DNA of 64,000 nt from Planctomycetia bacterium. GTDB lineage: Bacteria; Planctomycetota; Phycisphaerae; UBA1845; UTPLA1. The notes below the pieces were generated by a model, which worked only from the letters and a program-made list of their open reading frames with translations, made no database searches and was not told the origin of the DNA. The translations under genes and the position numbers were made by a program. The DNA lies in NCBI GenBank assembly GCA_015075745.1, contig JABTTW010000001.1:1054001-1118000 (forward strand), in the 5' to 3' direction. Below, piece after piece: positions 1 through 8,658 of the stretch; the stretch's first letter is position 1, and each line of letters starts with the position of its first letter.

Positions 1-91
1 CTGAGTCGTCTCGCCGGGACGGGGCCGTGGCGGCGTCGGGTGCGGTCGGCCCGAGGAGAAGCAGGAATGCGGCTATGAGATACTTAATCAA
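1..91 (-). CDS. Partial secreted protein, N-terminus only
   Basis: The minus strand shows a TTG start at 91 preceded by a GGAGG ribosome-binding site about 9 bases upstream. The first 30 codons read as a typical signal peptide (MIKYLIAAFLLLLGPTAPDA) followed by a polar Ala/Arg/Asp stretch, and the frame runs off the left edge. Nothing can be said about the mature protein. The alternative is that this is chance, but the combination of ribosome-binding site, lysine near the start and hydrophobic core argues for a real gene. Confidence 0.5.
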   Translation of the reverse strand, partial: MIKYLIAAFLLLLGPTAPDAATAPSRRDDS

Positions 92-387
92 GCCGGGTTG
101 CCTCCGATGAAGTGCCAGTTGAAACGAACTGATCGCCCTGCTGTCCGGGCCCTATTTTCCACATTGGTTTTATCGTGACGATTCGGTGAGCGGTTAAGGT
201 TCGCTGCGATCAAGCGAGTGCTGCCGCATGTCGGCAATTCCGATCGTGGAAAGGTGTCATTAGCGTCCGATATTGCACAGGTCGCGGGCATGTGGCAGGT
301 TCCGTCATGCGTGACAATGCGCAGAGGCGATACCTACTCCGGAGGCGATTGGAAATGCTTCGCACATCGCATTCGTAAGGACGTCTT

Positions 388-666
388 ATGACCTGCCGAA
401 ACAGCCGGAAATTCAGCAATTTCAAAAGGGGGCTGCTCCTCACGTGTCTTCTCGTCTCGTCCATGGGGATGGACTGTCTCGACAGCGACATCGCCAAGCG
501 ATTCAGGGAGGTTGCCGGCCCGGGCATTACGGAGGGATTCTCCTCGGCGGTCACGGACCCGGATAACGCGGAAGCTGGTTTTCGAGATGTCGGCGCGGCG
601 ATCCTGGAGGGATTGGGAGGCGTTTTCAACCCACGGACTCCCTCTTCACAGGGCGATTCCCGCTGA
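388..666 (+). CDS. Small exported protein, possible lipoprotein
   Basis: This 92-residue protein has a basic N-terminus, a hydrophobic core (GLLLTCLLVSSMG) and then a Cys at about residue 30, so it may be a lipoprotein, although the sequence before the Cys (GMDC) is a poor lipobox. The mature part is small, Gly/Ala-rich and ends in a Ser/Pro-rich tail. An AAGGAC element sits a few bases upstream of the ATG. I do not recognise the family. Small exported proteins of this kind are common in planctomycete genomes, but the function is unknown. It stands alone, in front of the sigma factor gene. Confidence 0.5.
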   Translation: MTCRNSRKFSNFKRGLLLTCLLVSSMGMDCLDSDIAKRFREVAGPGITEGFSSAVTDPDNAEAGFRDVGAAILEGLGGVFNPRTPSSQGDSR

Positions 667-1095
667 TTTCCGGCAATTTTTGCCGATTATCCCTCTTACG
701 GCATCAGAATTGCACATCCGAAAAAGTCGGCGTCACGTCGCGCGAGCGCGGAGCATCCAATCAATGGACGGGAGAAGCGCGCCTGGATGGCTGTGAGCCG
801 CCGCCGAGCATTGGCGTGGAATCGCATGTTCGGGGCTTAGTGTCTGCGCGATCGTTACTTAGATACAGTGCCGTTACAAAGGAACGCGAATTGCGACCGT
901 TCATCATGGGTAGTGATCGTGCGGTTTATTCCACCCCGACGGTCGGATAAATCGCAGAATGCTGGAGAACTATTTGCGAGAATTTCGGTATACAAGGTTA
1001 GGCATCGCGTAGTTGTAAGTACGAGCTTTTGCCCCCCAGCGTGAACCCTGTAGATCGATTGGCGCCCATACCGCCAGAAAGAGGCCAGACGAGAA
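667..1095. other. Intergenic stretch before the sigma factor gene
   Basis: No convincing gene lies in these 429 bases. Immediately after the upstream stop there is a short hairpin (CGGCAA, three-base loop, TTGCCG) near 672-687 without a clean T-tract, so it is at best a weak terminator. No confident promoter was found for the downstream sigma factor gene. Confidence 0.4.
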
Positions 1096-1929
1096 ATGCT
1101 TCGTGTAACGACCAAATTGTCAGACCGCCGCTCCCTTCAGAAGTGGATGGCTCCACCGCCATACATCATGAACGCGGAGTTGAAGCGCCGCGGGACCGAG
1201 GAACGGCTCTTCGCGGAATGGCCCGGTCCGGCTGAAGGTTCCGGTCGCGTGACCTATCCGGAGGAGACGCTTCTTTTCAAGCAGCTCCACTATTGCGGTT
1301 ACCGACTCAGCAAGATGTATCAATCCGCGCATCGCTCGCCGCGCAGCGTTTCCCCGCGCCTTTATGCGAAGTGGGTCGCGCGATATCACCAGATTCGCAC
1401 CCGACTGACCGAGGGCAACCTCGGCTTGGTCTACGATCTCATCGGGCGAAGCCGATTCGAGATTCTCGATCGTGAGGAAATGGTGAGCGAAGGCATGATG
1501 GCGATGCTTCGGGCCGTGGACACATTTGATCCGTGGCGCGGCTTCCGCTTCAGCACTTATGCATGCAACGCCATCCTGCGGGCCTTTTCGCGTGCCGCAC
1601 TTCAGGATTCCAAGCGCCGGTCAAAGATCGCCGGCCCGTGGGACCCGGAGTTCGAGGAGAGCGACTTTCCCAACAGCCGTCGCGAGGATCAGCGGGCCCT
1701 GCTGGCCGAGCGGCTGCAGCGCGTGTTCCGGCTGGACAATGCCGACCTGACCGATGTCGAGAAGACGGTCCTGGCCCGCCGGTTTCCGGTGGATTCGCGA
1801 CGCCAGCGCCAGACTCTTGAAGAAATCGGCCGTCAGATGCGGGTCAGCAAGGAGCGCGTACGGCAGATTCAGCTTTCCGCGATCGGTAAACTTCGTCATG
1901 CACTATCCGAGGACGAAGTCCTTCGATAA
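1096..1929 (+). CDS. Sigma-70 family RNA polymerase sigma factor
   Basis: This 277-residue protein directs RNA polymerase to promoters. A region 2 is visible (about residues 100-165: TEGNLGLVYDLIGRS, then REEMVSEGMMAMLRAVDTFDP and FRFSTYACNAILRAF, the usual DNA-melting block). A C-terminal region 4 helix-turn-helix follows (LEEIGRQMRVSKERVRQIQ, about 234-252), ending with GKLRHAL. Region 1.1 and a full region 3 are absent, so it is shorter than a housekeeping RpoD and longer than an ECF factor, resembling group 3 alternative sigma factors found in planctomycetes. The N-terminal 60 residues have no clear match, and a later start is possible. It is followed directly by a strong terminator, so it is the last gene of its transcript. 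Confidence 0.88.
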   Translation: MLRVTTKLSDRRSLQKWMAPPPYIMNAELKRRGTEERLFAEWPGPAEGSGRVTYPEETLLFKQLHYCGYRLSKMYQSAHRSPRSVSPRLYAKWVARYHQIRTRLTEGNLGLVYDLIGRSRFEILDREEMVSEGMMAMLRAVDTFDPWRGFRFSTYACNAILRAFSRAALQDSKRRSKIAGPWDPEFEESDFPNSRREDQRALLAERLQRVFRLDNADLTDVEKTVLARRFPVDSRRQRQTLEEIGRQMRVSKERVRQIQLSAIGKLRHALSEDEVLR

Positions 1930-1960
1930 CACCGGTACAGATGTTCCTTTCTTCTTCTGA

Positions 1961-1999
1961 GACCCGCCGCGCCACGTGCCCGGCGGGTCTTTTTTTTTT
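1961..1999 (+). terminator. Rho-independent terminator after the sigma factor gene
   Basis: A 9-bp perfect stem (GACCCGCCG / CGGCGGGTC) with an 11-base loop is followed by ten consecutive T residues. It begins 31 bases after the sigma factor stop codon. On the plus strand it is a textbook intrinsic terminator. Confidence 0.93.
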
Positions 2000-2044
2000 G
2001 ATGAATGCAGATGTCTCGCGGAAAGCGGCCAGGGGCAGCAGATT

Positions 2045-2848
2045 CTAGGGTCTGACTGCTTCGACGAGGTAATCCAACGCCGCACCGAGCGGGTAGCTCG
2101 TTCGCAGGGGCATCCTCGTGACTCGGCGAATCCAGCGGTTGTAGCGGCGCATCCACTCATTCGGAATGATCCAGCGATCGCAGACGCGATAAACCAGCGG
2201 CCAGACGAGGTTGCAGGAGTAGATCGCGCGGATCGGCATCTCGCATTCGGCGAATCGGCGGGAAAGATCGCCAATGGTCAGGCTGTTACCACAGGACCAG
2301 TTGGGTTGCGGTCGTGACTTGCGGCTCATGGCCTGGATGCGCGAATACGGCGAGTCGGCGTTTGAGGTGCTGAAGATCACACGTCCGCCGGGTCGCAGTA
2401 CCCTGCGGAATTCACGCAGGGCTTGCAGCGGGTCGCGGAAAAGATAAAGCGTCTTGTGGCAAAGGACGGTGTCGACTGAGGCATCGCCCACTGGGAGACA
2501 TTCGCCGCTGGCGACCACGGCGTTGTGACCCGCGGCGCGAGCGATACTGACCGAGCACGGCGACAAGTCCACGCCGATGGGATGCACGCCGCGCCTGGCC
2601 AATGCGGTCATGTACGATCCGCGGGCGCATCCCACGTCGAGGACGCGCTCTCCACTCCGCCAGGAAATCTCGTCCAGTAATGCCTGATCCAACTCTTCGT
2701 GGATGAAGGTGGGCAGCGACGGCGTCCGAAGCTCGCGCCACTCCCATCGGGCACGGTCGGCGATTCGTCGCATCATCGACGGGGGGCCGACACGGTCCCT
2801 TTTCGGTGCGGAGGGGCGATCGGGATGGGGGCGATTCAGCAGGAACAT
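2045..2848 (-). CDS. Class I SAM-dependent methyltransferase
   Basis: The 267-residue protein carries the SAM-binding motif I (VLDVGCARGSY), the acidic motif after strand 2 (PIGVDLSP) and the post-motif region RRVLRPGGRVIFSTSN typical of Methyltransf_11 enzymes. The acceptor is unknown: enzymes of this type act on lipids, quinones, sugars and small metabolites. The C-terminal third (YSCNLVWPLVYRVCDRW onward) is basic and aromatic and may contact a membrane or lipid substrate. The ATG at 2848 was chosen because the SAM fold begins soon after it. The frame is open for another 77 codons upstream but that part is Arg/Ser-rich and looks non-coding. It is convergent with the sigma factor gene. Confidence 0.8.
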   Translation of the reverse strand: MFLLNRPHPDRPSAPKRDRVGPPSMMRRIADRARWEWRELRTPSLPTFIHEELDQALLDEISWRSGERVLDVGCARGSYMTALARRGVHPIGVDLSPCSVSIARAAGHNAVVASGECLPVGDASVDTVLCHKTLYLFRDPLQALREFRRVLRPGGRVIFSTSNADSPYSRIQAMSRKSRPQPNWSCGNSLTIGDLSRRFAECEMPIRAIYSCNLVWPLVYRVCDRWIIPNEWMRRYNRWIRRVTRMPLRTSYPLGAALDYLVEAVRP

Positions 2849-3345
2849 GGGGCCTCTGGGAAACGAGTTATCCTCAAGGATATCGGCGGGCCGTGTTTCG
2901 CGAATGCAACATGATGTTCGCGGACCACTCGACGATAAGCGCCTGATTTTGCACTGGTTGCGATTCCCGTGTGGCGACTGAGTGGCCCCATGGTCGGCGC
3001 GGCGGAATAAACGGACTTCCGGCAGCGGCACCCTCCTTTTTCGCTCCACCCCCACCCAAGCTGCTTGTCTCCACTGCACTTACGCCGGACCGGGGCCCAA
3101 CTTCATCACACGCAGGCCCTCGGCGGCACATGGCGTGCATCTCTTCACGGGCATAGGGGAAAGCTACTTTCAACGTGGGGGGACCGGGCGTGCGGATTCA
3201 CGCGCATCATTTTATTGCCGAAGGGCCTCGCGTTTTCTATGCGAGGTCGTGCTTCGGCATCCCGCTGGCGGCGGGGCGAGTCTGGCTGCCGCACCCATTC
3301 TGGTCAACGCATTTGCAGCCGCCGGGGGCGGGCTGCAGCGCGAGC

Positions 3346-3597
3346 ATGAACACCGTCTCCACCGCGCGGGCCGTCGAGCCGTCGGCTTATGTCGAACTTC
3401 GGGCGCTGGAAGTGGCCAAGGGGGAAGTCGCGACGGAATCAAATGGCGCTGCGAAGACCGGCGGCGCGTCGTGGGTGAAGCGCTTCTGGCCGTTTCGCTG
3501 GCCGACGCAGGCGAGCAATCTCGGCCCGGTCCAGCCGGAGCGTATTCCCGGCAGCAGCCCGAGCGGTCCGGGGCAATATATTGATATTCTCATCTGA
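3346..3597 (+). CDS. Small hypothetical protein
   Basis: An 83-residue reading frame starting MNTVSTARAV and ending GQYIDILI. It has no signal peptide, membrane segment or motif that I recognise, and no good ribosome-binding site. It lies between two divergently read genes and does not overlap either. The reading frame extends further upstream, so the start is uncertain. It may be spurious in this GC-rich DNA. Confidence 0.3.
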   Translation: MNTVSTARAVEPSAYVELRALEVAKGEVATESNGAAKTGGASWVKRFWPFRWPTQASNLGPVQPERIPGSSPSGPGQYIDILI

Positions 3598-3611
3598 GGC
3601 TCGGCCGTTCA

Positions 3612-4373
3612 TCAAACTTCCAGCATCGGCCCGGCCTCGTAGCGCGAGGCGACGTGGACGTTTAGCATCTTGCCGACTCTTTTCTGTGTCGCGTCCAGCG
3701 CGAGCTGCGGGCGGTTGTTCTGCTCGCTGAGGTGGGCGACGGCGACCCATTGCATCTTTCGCCCGATGCAGCCCGCCGCGAGTGTCGCCGCCTCGTCATT
3801 GGACAGGTGCCCGCGATCGCCGGAGATGCGCCGCTTGAGCTGCTCGGGGTACCAGCCGTTCATCAGCATGTCTGTGTCGTAGTTGCTCTCCAGATAGGCG
3901 GCGTCGGCCTGCTCCAGGGCTTCGGCGAGGCCGAGAAAGGGCGAACCGAGATCGGTGAGAATGCCGAGCTTACGTCCGTCGTGCTCGATCATGAAGCAGA
4001 CCGTGTCGATGCCGTCGTGCGGCGTGGGGATGGTCTGCACCTTCACATCGCCGAATGTCAGACACTCGCCGGGCACAAACCGCCGCACGTCCTTGAGCAT
4101 GCCGACCTTGGGCCGCACGGATCGGTACACCCGCTCAGTCATATAGATGGGGATACCGAACTTCCGCTGAAAGATGCCCGCGCCCCTGGTGTGGTCCCAA
4201 TGGTCGTGCGAGATGATCAGGGCCTGCACGTCGCGGATGTTGCGATTGCGGGTCTTCATGCGCGTCTCGGCCTGTGCCCCGGAGATTCCGGCGTCGAAGA
4301 GCAGCCGCGCGCCGTCCGCCTCGACATAGATGCAATTGCCGTTAGACCCGGATTGTATGGAAAAGGTACGCAT
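3612..4373 (-). CDS. MBL-fold metal-dependent hydrolase, YycJ/WalJ-like
   Basis: This 253-residue protein has the metallo-beta-lactamase signature HDHWDH at residues 56-61, an N-terminal strand with SGSNGN and FDAGIS, and the C-terminal block ESNYDTDML ... LKRRISGDRGHLSN, which is characteristic of the YycJ/WalJ subgroup. These are two-zinc phosphodiesterases; WalJ-type proteins have been linked to DNA exonuclease activity and cell-wall/replication coordination in Firmicutes, but the role here is not known. The ATG at 4373 is preferred over an upstream TTG because the protein family starts close to the first strand (MRTFSIQSG). Confidence 0.85.
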   Translation of the reverse strand: MRTFSIQSGSNGNCIYVEADGARLLFDAGISGAQAETRMKTRNRNIRDVQALIISHDHWDHTRGAGIFQRKFGIPIYMTERVYRSVRPKVGMLKDVRRFVPGECLTFGDVKVQTIPTPHDGIDTVCFMIEHDGRKLGILTDLGSPFLGLAEALEQADAAYLESNYDTDMLMNGWYPEQLKRRISGDRGHLSNDEAATLAAGCIGRKMQWVAVAHLSEQNNRPQLALDATQKRVGKMLNVHVASRYEAGPMLEV

Positions 4374-4617
4374 CGCTACCGCCAATATACCCGCAGGCCG
4401 GGCGGCAAGGAAAAGTTAAAAAAAGGCCCACTGAGGGCCACATGGCAGCCGCTGCGGCGGTGTGACGTGAATCACCGCGACGGAATCGCCGATGAGTAAA
4501 TGGCTGAGTCGGAGTCCGGCGAGCGAGTACAATTCATACGCCAGATGCCCGACCACGGATGGAAGGCCTGGGCAGCCGATTTCACCGGCGAACGCGACCG
4601 GAAGGCAGGAGCAGCAG

Positions 4618-6405
4618 ATGTTGAACGTTGTTCACGTGACGCACGAGGCGGTAGTCAAGATCGGAGGCATCGGGGCGGTCCTGGAAGGGCTGATTACCTG
4701 CCCGGCCTATGTCGATGCCGTTCACCGGACCCTGCTGTTGTGCCCGCTGTGGTCGACCGATGGCGATGTCGATTCGCGGCTGGGCCCGGAGGGCGAGGTG
4801 CAGTATTCGTCGATCGACGGTCGCACGTCGCATGCCCTGGCCGACGCATTCCGCGGCATCCAGCAGAAGTACCACGTGGAAATCGTCTATGGCCATCGCA
4901 TGTTGCGCGACCCGATCACCGGGGCCATCGAGCGTCCCGAGATTGTTTTGATCGACGTCAGCCGCACGGCGCCCGAGCACGTCAACGCCCTGAAGTTCCA
5001 GTTCTTTGAGAGGTACGGGATGGACTCCACGCGCTTCGAGGGGAGCTGGGAGTACGAGCAATGGGTCCGTCTCGCCAAGCCGGGCCTCGCCGCCGTCCGG
5101 GCGATCTTCGGCTGTGGAGCGGGGCATCCCGACTGTGTGGTCATCGGCCACGAGTTCATGGGCCTGCCGACGGCGCTGGCCGCGAAGCTGCACCCGGAAT
5201 GGAACATGCGCGGCGTTTATCATGCTCACGAAGTGCCGACGGCGCGAAAGATCGTCGAGGAACATCCCGGCCACGACATGATGTTCTACAACGTGCTGGA
5301 CCATGGGGCGGCCGAAGGAAAGTATCTGCCGGATGTTTTTGGCGACTATTCCGGTTACTACCGACATGCCCTGGCGGAAAACAGCCGCCATCTCGACGTG
5401 ACGCTGGCGGTGAGCGACCTTGTGGCGAGAGAGCTGCGCTTCCTGTCACCGGAAATGGCTCATTCGAACATCTGCGTCGCCTACAACGGAATTCCCGCCA
5501 ATGAAAACGCGGCGACCGAGGCAGCGACGAGCAAGGCGCGGCTTCAGCAATATGCCGAGCATCTGCTGGGCGACCGGCCCGATTACATTTTCACGCACGT
5601 CACCCGCCTGACACCGAGCAAGGGCATGTGGCGCGATCTGTTGGTGATGAAGTACATCGAAGAGGCATTTCGCTCATCGGGCAAGACGGCGGTACTGTTC
5701 GTTCTGTCGACGGAACTGGGGGGACCGCGCCGGCGCGAAGACATCCTCCGCATGGAGCGGGAGTGGGACTGGCCGGTCGGACATCGCGAGGGTGCGCCGG
5801 ACCTCTCACACGGAGAGGTCATTTACTTTGGGGGCGTGCAGGGGTTCAATGCCCGATCACGCAATTGCAAGGTCGTTTTCATCAATCAGTTCGGCTTTGA
5901 GCGAAGGCTTTGCGGCGATCGGATGCCCGCGGACATGCACTTTTCGGATATCCGCAAGGGCAGCGACGTCGAATTCGGCCAGTCGATCTACGAGCCGTTC
6001 GGCATCGCGCAACTTGAGGCGCTGTCGTTTGGTTCGATCTGCGTGATGAGTCGCGCTTGCGGCTGTGCCGGGTTCGTGGAGCGCATCGCCGGCCCCAACG
6101 GGACGCCGAACGTCATCGTCGCCGACTATTCAGGCTATCGCGCCGAGCCGGACACGATCGAGGCCTACCAGGCGATAACCGGCCACGATCGCGAGGTGTT
6201 TGAAGATGAAGTGGCGCGTCGCGCGGCAAAGGAAATTCTATCGCGGTTGCCGACCACCCGTGAAGAGAAGGCCGCATTCGTGCGACGAGGCTATGAACTG
6301 GCCGACCGCATGAGCTGGGATGCCGTTGCACGGGAGATGATTCTGCCGGCACTCCACAAGATCACCGCCGGGCCGTCGGTTCGCGTGGCTCAAGTGTCCT
6401 CGTAG
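4618..6405 (+). CDS. Glycogen-synthase-like glycosyltransferase (GT-B fold)
   Basis: The protein is 595 residues. The start is an ATG with AGGAG 7-8 bases upstream; the frame stays open upstream, but the sequence there is not protein-like. The N-terminus (NVVHVTHEAVVKIGGIGAVLEG) parallels the K-x-G-G-L/I loop with which GT5 starch/glycogen synthases bind ADP/UDP-glucose. The C-terminal half carries the retaining-glycosyltransferase EX7E motif in SIYEPFGIAQLEALSFG. The middle has HEFMGLPTALAAKLHPEWN and a second HAHE motif. This suggests transfer of a sugar from a nucleotide donor to an alpha-glucan or related polymer, in the cytoplasm. It could equally be a GT4-type enzyme for another polysaccharide. 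No other glycogen genes are adjacent. Confidence 0.75.
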   Translation: MLNVVHVTHEAVVKIGGIGAVLEGLITCPAYVDAVHRTLLLCPLWSTDGDVDSRLGPEGEVQYSSIDGRTSHALADAFRGIQQKYHVEIVYGHRMLRDPITGAIERPEIVLIDVSRTAPEHVNALKFQFFERYGMDSTRFEGSWEYEQWVRLAKPGLAAVRAIFGCGAGHPDCVVIGHEFMGLPTALAAKLHPEWNMRGVYHAHEVPTARKIVEEHPGHDMMFYNVLDHGAAEGKYLPDVFGDYSGYYRHALAENSRHLDVTLAVSDLVARELRFLSPEMAHSNICVAYNGIPANENAATEAATSKARLQQYAEHLLGDRPDYIFTHVTRLTPSKGMWRDLLVMKYIEEAFRSSGKTAVLFVLSTELGGPRRREDILRMEREWDWPVGHREGAPDLSHGEVIYFGGVQGFNARSRNCKVVFINQFGFERRLCGDRMPADMHFSDIRKGSDVEFGQSIYEPFGIAQLEALSFGSICVMSRACGCAGFVERIAGPNGTPNVIVADYSGYRAEPDTIEAYQAITGHDREVFEDEVARRAAKEILSRLPTTREEKAAFVRRGYELADRMSWDAVAREMILPALHKITAGPSVRVAQVSS

Positions 6406-6486
6406 CGATATCGGTTCCACTTTTGCCGATCGGCCTGCGCTATTAACATCCTCGCTGCGTCAGATGCGCATCTGGAGGCGGCAGGC

Positions 6487-7959
6487 ATGATTGTCGAAAC
6501 ACTCTTGGCGGCGGCGGAGCGAGGGGGATCGCGTCCGGCGGTGGCCGATCCGCTGCTCTCGCTGGATTACGCCAATCTTGTGCGATTCGCCGACGTGATG
6601 CGCCGGCAGATTGAATCGCAGACCAAGAACCCGCACGTCGGAATTCTCATGCCGTCCTGCGCCGCGTTCGCCGGCACGTTTTACGGCGCGCTTTGGGCTG
6701 GCAAGACCGTCGTCCCGCTTAATTTCCTGCTCCAGCCTGCCGAGGTCGCCGCCGTCGTGCGCGATGCCGGGCTGGATACCATCTACACCGTCAAGTATTT
6801 CGCGGAATTGGCCGCCGCCCTGCCTGCCAAGGCGGTCTTCATGGAGGACCTGCCGGTCAAGCGGGAGATGATCATGGGGCGCATCCGGCGCACGCCTCCC
6901 CCGCCTCGTGTGAGCCCGGATGACACCGCCGTCCTGCTCTACACGAGCGGAACCAGCGGCGTGCCAAAGGGTGTCTGCCAGACCTATCGCAATCTGCGCA
7001 GCGACATTGATGGGGCCATTGAATTGGCCCAGCTCAAGACGGATCACCACTTTCTGGGCGTTCTGCCGCTGTTTCACAGTTTCGGCGTGACAGCGATGTT
7101 GATGGTTCCGGTGTCGCTCGGCTCGTCGGTCTATTATCTGCCGCGATTCAATCCGACGCAGGTCATCGACACCATCCGCCAACAGGAGGTCGGCGTCACC
7201 ATGATGATCGCCAGCATGTACGCCGCCCTGCTGCGCACCAAGACCGGCGGGCCCGAGGACATGAAGACGCTTGAATATGCAGTCAGCGGCGGAGAAGGCT
7301 TGCCGGATGCCGTTCACGCCGCATTCAAGGATCGGTTCGGTGTCGACATCATTCAGGGTTACGGCATGACCGAGGCGTCTCCGGTGGTCAGCCTCAACGT
7401 GCCGTGGTCGAATCGCGTCGGCACGGTCGGCAGGGCTATTCCCGACGTCAAGGTGGCTGCATTCAGCGATGACGGGCAGGAGCTTCCCATCGGTGAGATC
7501 GGCGAGCTTCGGGTTTCCGGCCCGATCGTGATGAAGGGCTACTACAAAAAGGAAGACGACACCCGCGCGGCGATCACGCCGGACGGCTGGTATCTGACCG
7601 GGGACATGGGGAAGGTCGACGCCGATGGGTATATCTCCATCACCGGTCGAAAAAAGGAGATGATCATCGTCGGCGGTGAGAATGTGTATCCGCGGGAGAT
7701 CGAGTCGGTCATCGAGCGGCACCCCGCCGTGGCCGAAGTCGCGGTGATTGGTCAGCACGATGCTTCGCGCGGCGAGGTGGTGGTGGCGTTCGTGACGCTC
7801 AAGGAGGGCCAGGCCGCGACCGAGCTGGAGCTTCGCGATTTCTGCCGCGACAAGGTCGCCGGCTACAAAGTGCCCCGGCGAGTCGTCATCGCACAGGACC
7901 TGCCGCGCGGACCCACGGGCAAGATTCTCAAGCGCAAGCTCGCGGACCTCCTCGGCTGA
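6487..7959 (+). CDS. AMP-forming acyl-CoA synthetase / ligase
   Basis: The 490-residue protein belongs to the ANL superfamily. The phosphate-binding loop LLYTSGTSGVPKG is near residue 150, followed by HSFGVT, the A5 motif GYGMTEASPVV, the A7 motif GWYLTGDMG, A8 (GRKKEMIIVGGENVYPREIE) and the catalytic lysine motif A10 near the C-terminus (PRGPTGKILKRKL). It would activate a carboxylic acid, probably a fatty acid, to an acyl-AMP and transfer it to CoA. It is shorter than many long-chain ligases, with a compact N-terminal domain. GGAGG lies 8 bases before the ATG. It is co-directional with the glycosyltransferase, with about 80 bases between them. Confidence 0.9.
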   Translation: MIVETLLAAAERGGSRPAVADPLLSLDYANLVRFADVMRRQIESQTKNPHVGILMPSCAAFAGTFYGALWAGKTVVPLNFLLQPAEVAAVVRDAGLDTIYTVKYFAELAAALPAKAVFMEDLPVKREMIMGRIRRTPPPPRVSPDDTAVLLYTSGTSGVPKGVCQTYRNLRSDIDGAIELAQLKTDHHFLGVLPLFHSFGVTAMLMVPVSLGSSVYYLPRFNPTQVIDTIRQQEVGVTMMIASMYAALLRTKTGGPEDMKTLEYAVSGGEGLPDAVHAAFKDRFGVDIIQGYGMTEASPVVSLNVPWSNRVGTVGRAIPDVKVAAFSDDGQELPIGEIGELRVSGPIVMKGYYKKEDDTRAAITPDGWYLTGDMGKVDADGYISITGRKKEMIIVGGENVYPREIESVIERHPAVAEVAVIGQHDASRGEVVVAFVTLKEGQAATELELRDFCRDKVAGYKVPRRVVIAQDLPRGPTGKILKRKLADLLG

Positions 7960-8109
7960 TCGACGATTTACACTGCGCATGGGGAAAGCGGCAACGAACG
8001 GTTCATTTCGTGATGTCGAATTCGCGCCGGCGCGTAAGGTCTGATCTCACCGCGTGATAGGCCGTCCCGCTTCGTCACTCAGGCGAATTCTGCGTGGCGA
8101 AAAAACAAC

Positions 8110-8622
8110 GTGATCGGACGAACGATCCCTCCCGCAAACGCGACAGTGAAACTCTTTAAGCAATTGGCCGATCAGCGATTAGACGAGGAATCACACGCCG
8201 TGAGACAAGACCCTGGCATCCCTGTTGCGAAAGATCGGTCGAGGGAAGCGTCCGGGGTGGAGCGAAGGCCTTTGAGCGAGCTTGAAACAGGCGCCATCAG
8301 CGAGGACGAGCGACGCCAACATCGCCGCATGAGCATCCGCCTGCCTGTGGAGCTGCAGGCGCCGCGCGAGTCGCGCCCGCATATCGTCAGGACGATCACC
8401 CAGAACGTCAGCACCGGCGGTCTGTACATTGAGTCGGACGCTGAGGACTTTGCGGCCGGCGAGGTGCTGGACGTGGCCCTGACGCTTCCGGCGGCCGAGG
8501 GCGTCTCGTCGTATCCCACCAGGGCCCGCACCCGAGCCCTGGTCCTGCGCGTCGATTCTCTCGATGACCGGTCGCGCTTCGGTATCGCGGCGCGATTCGT
8601 TGAGCGCCTCCGCATGGGCTGA
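8110..8622 (+). CDS. PilZ-domain protein
   Basis: The C-terminal 100 residues of this 170-residue protein form a PilZ domain: an RR-x-x-x-R element (QHRRMSIRLPVEL) followed by NVSTGGLYIE, which matches the D/N-x-S-x-x-G c-di-GMP-binding signature, and the closing strand FGIAARFVE. Binding of c-di-GMP is therefore likely. The N-terminal 70 residues are charged and probably disordered. The GTG start at 8110 has no good ribosome-binding site, and a start further in is possible. No effector domain is attached, so it may act through a protein partner. Confidence 0.78.
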   Translation: MIGRTIPPANATVKLFKQLADQRLDEESHAVRQDPGIPVAKDRSREASGVERRPLSELETGAISEDERRQHRRMSIRLPVELQAPRESRPHIVRTITQNVSTGGLYIESDAEDFAAGEVLDVALTLPAAEGVSSYPTRARTRALVLRVDSLDDRSRFGIAARFVERLRMG

Positions 8623-8658
8623 CTCACACGATCGCGGGGAGGGTGTTCCAACTAAACT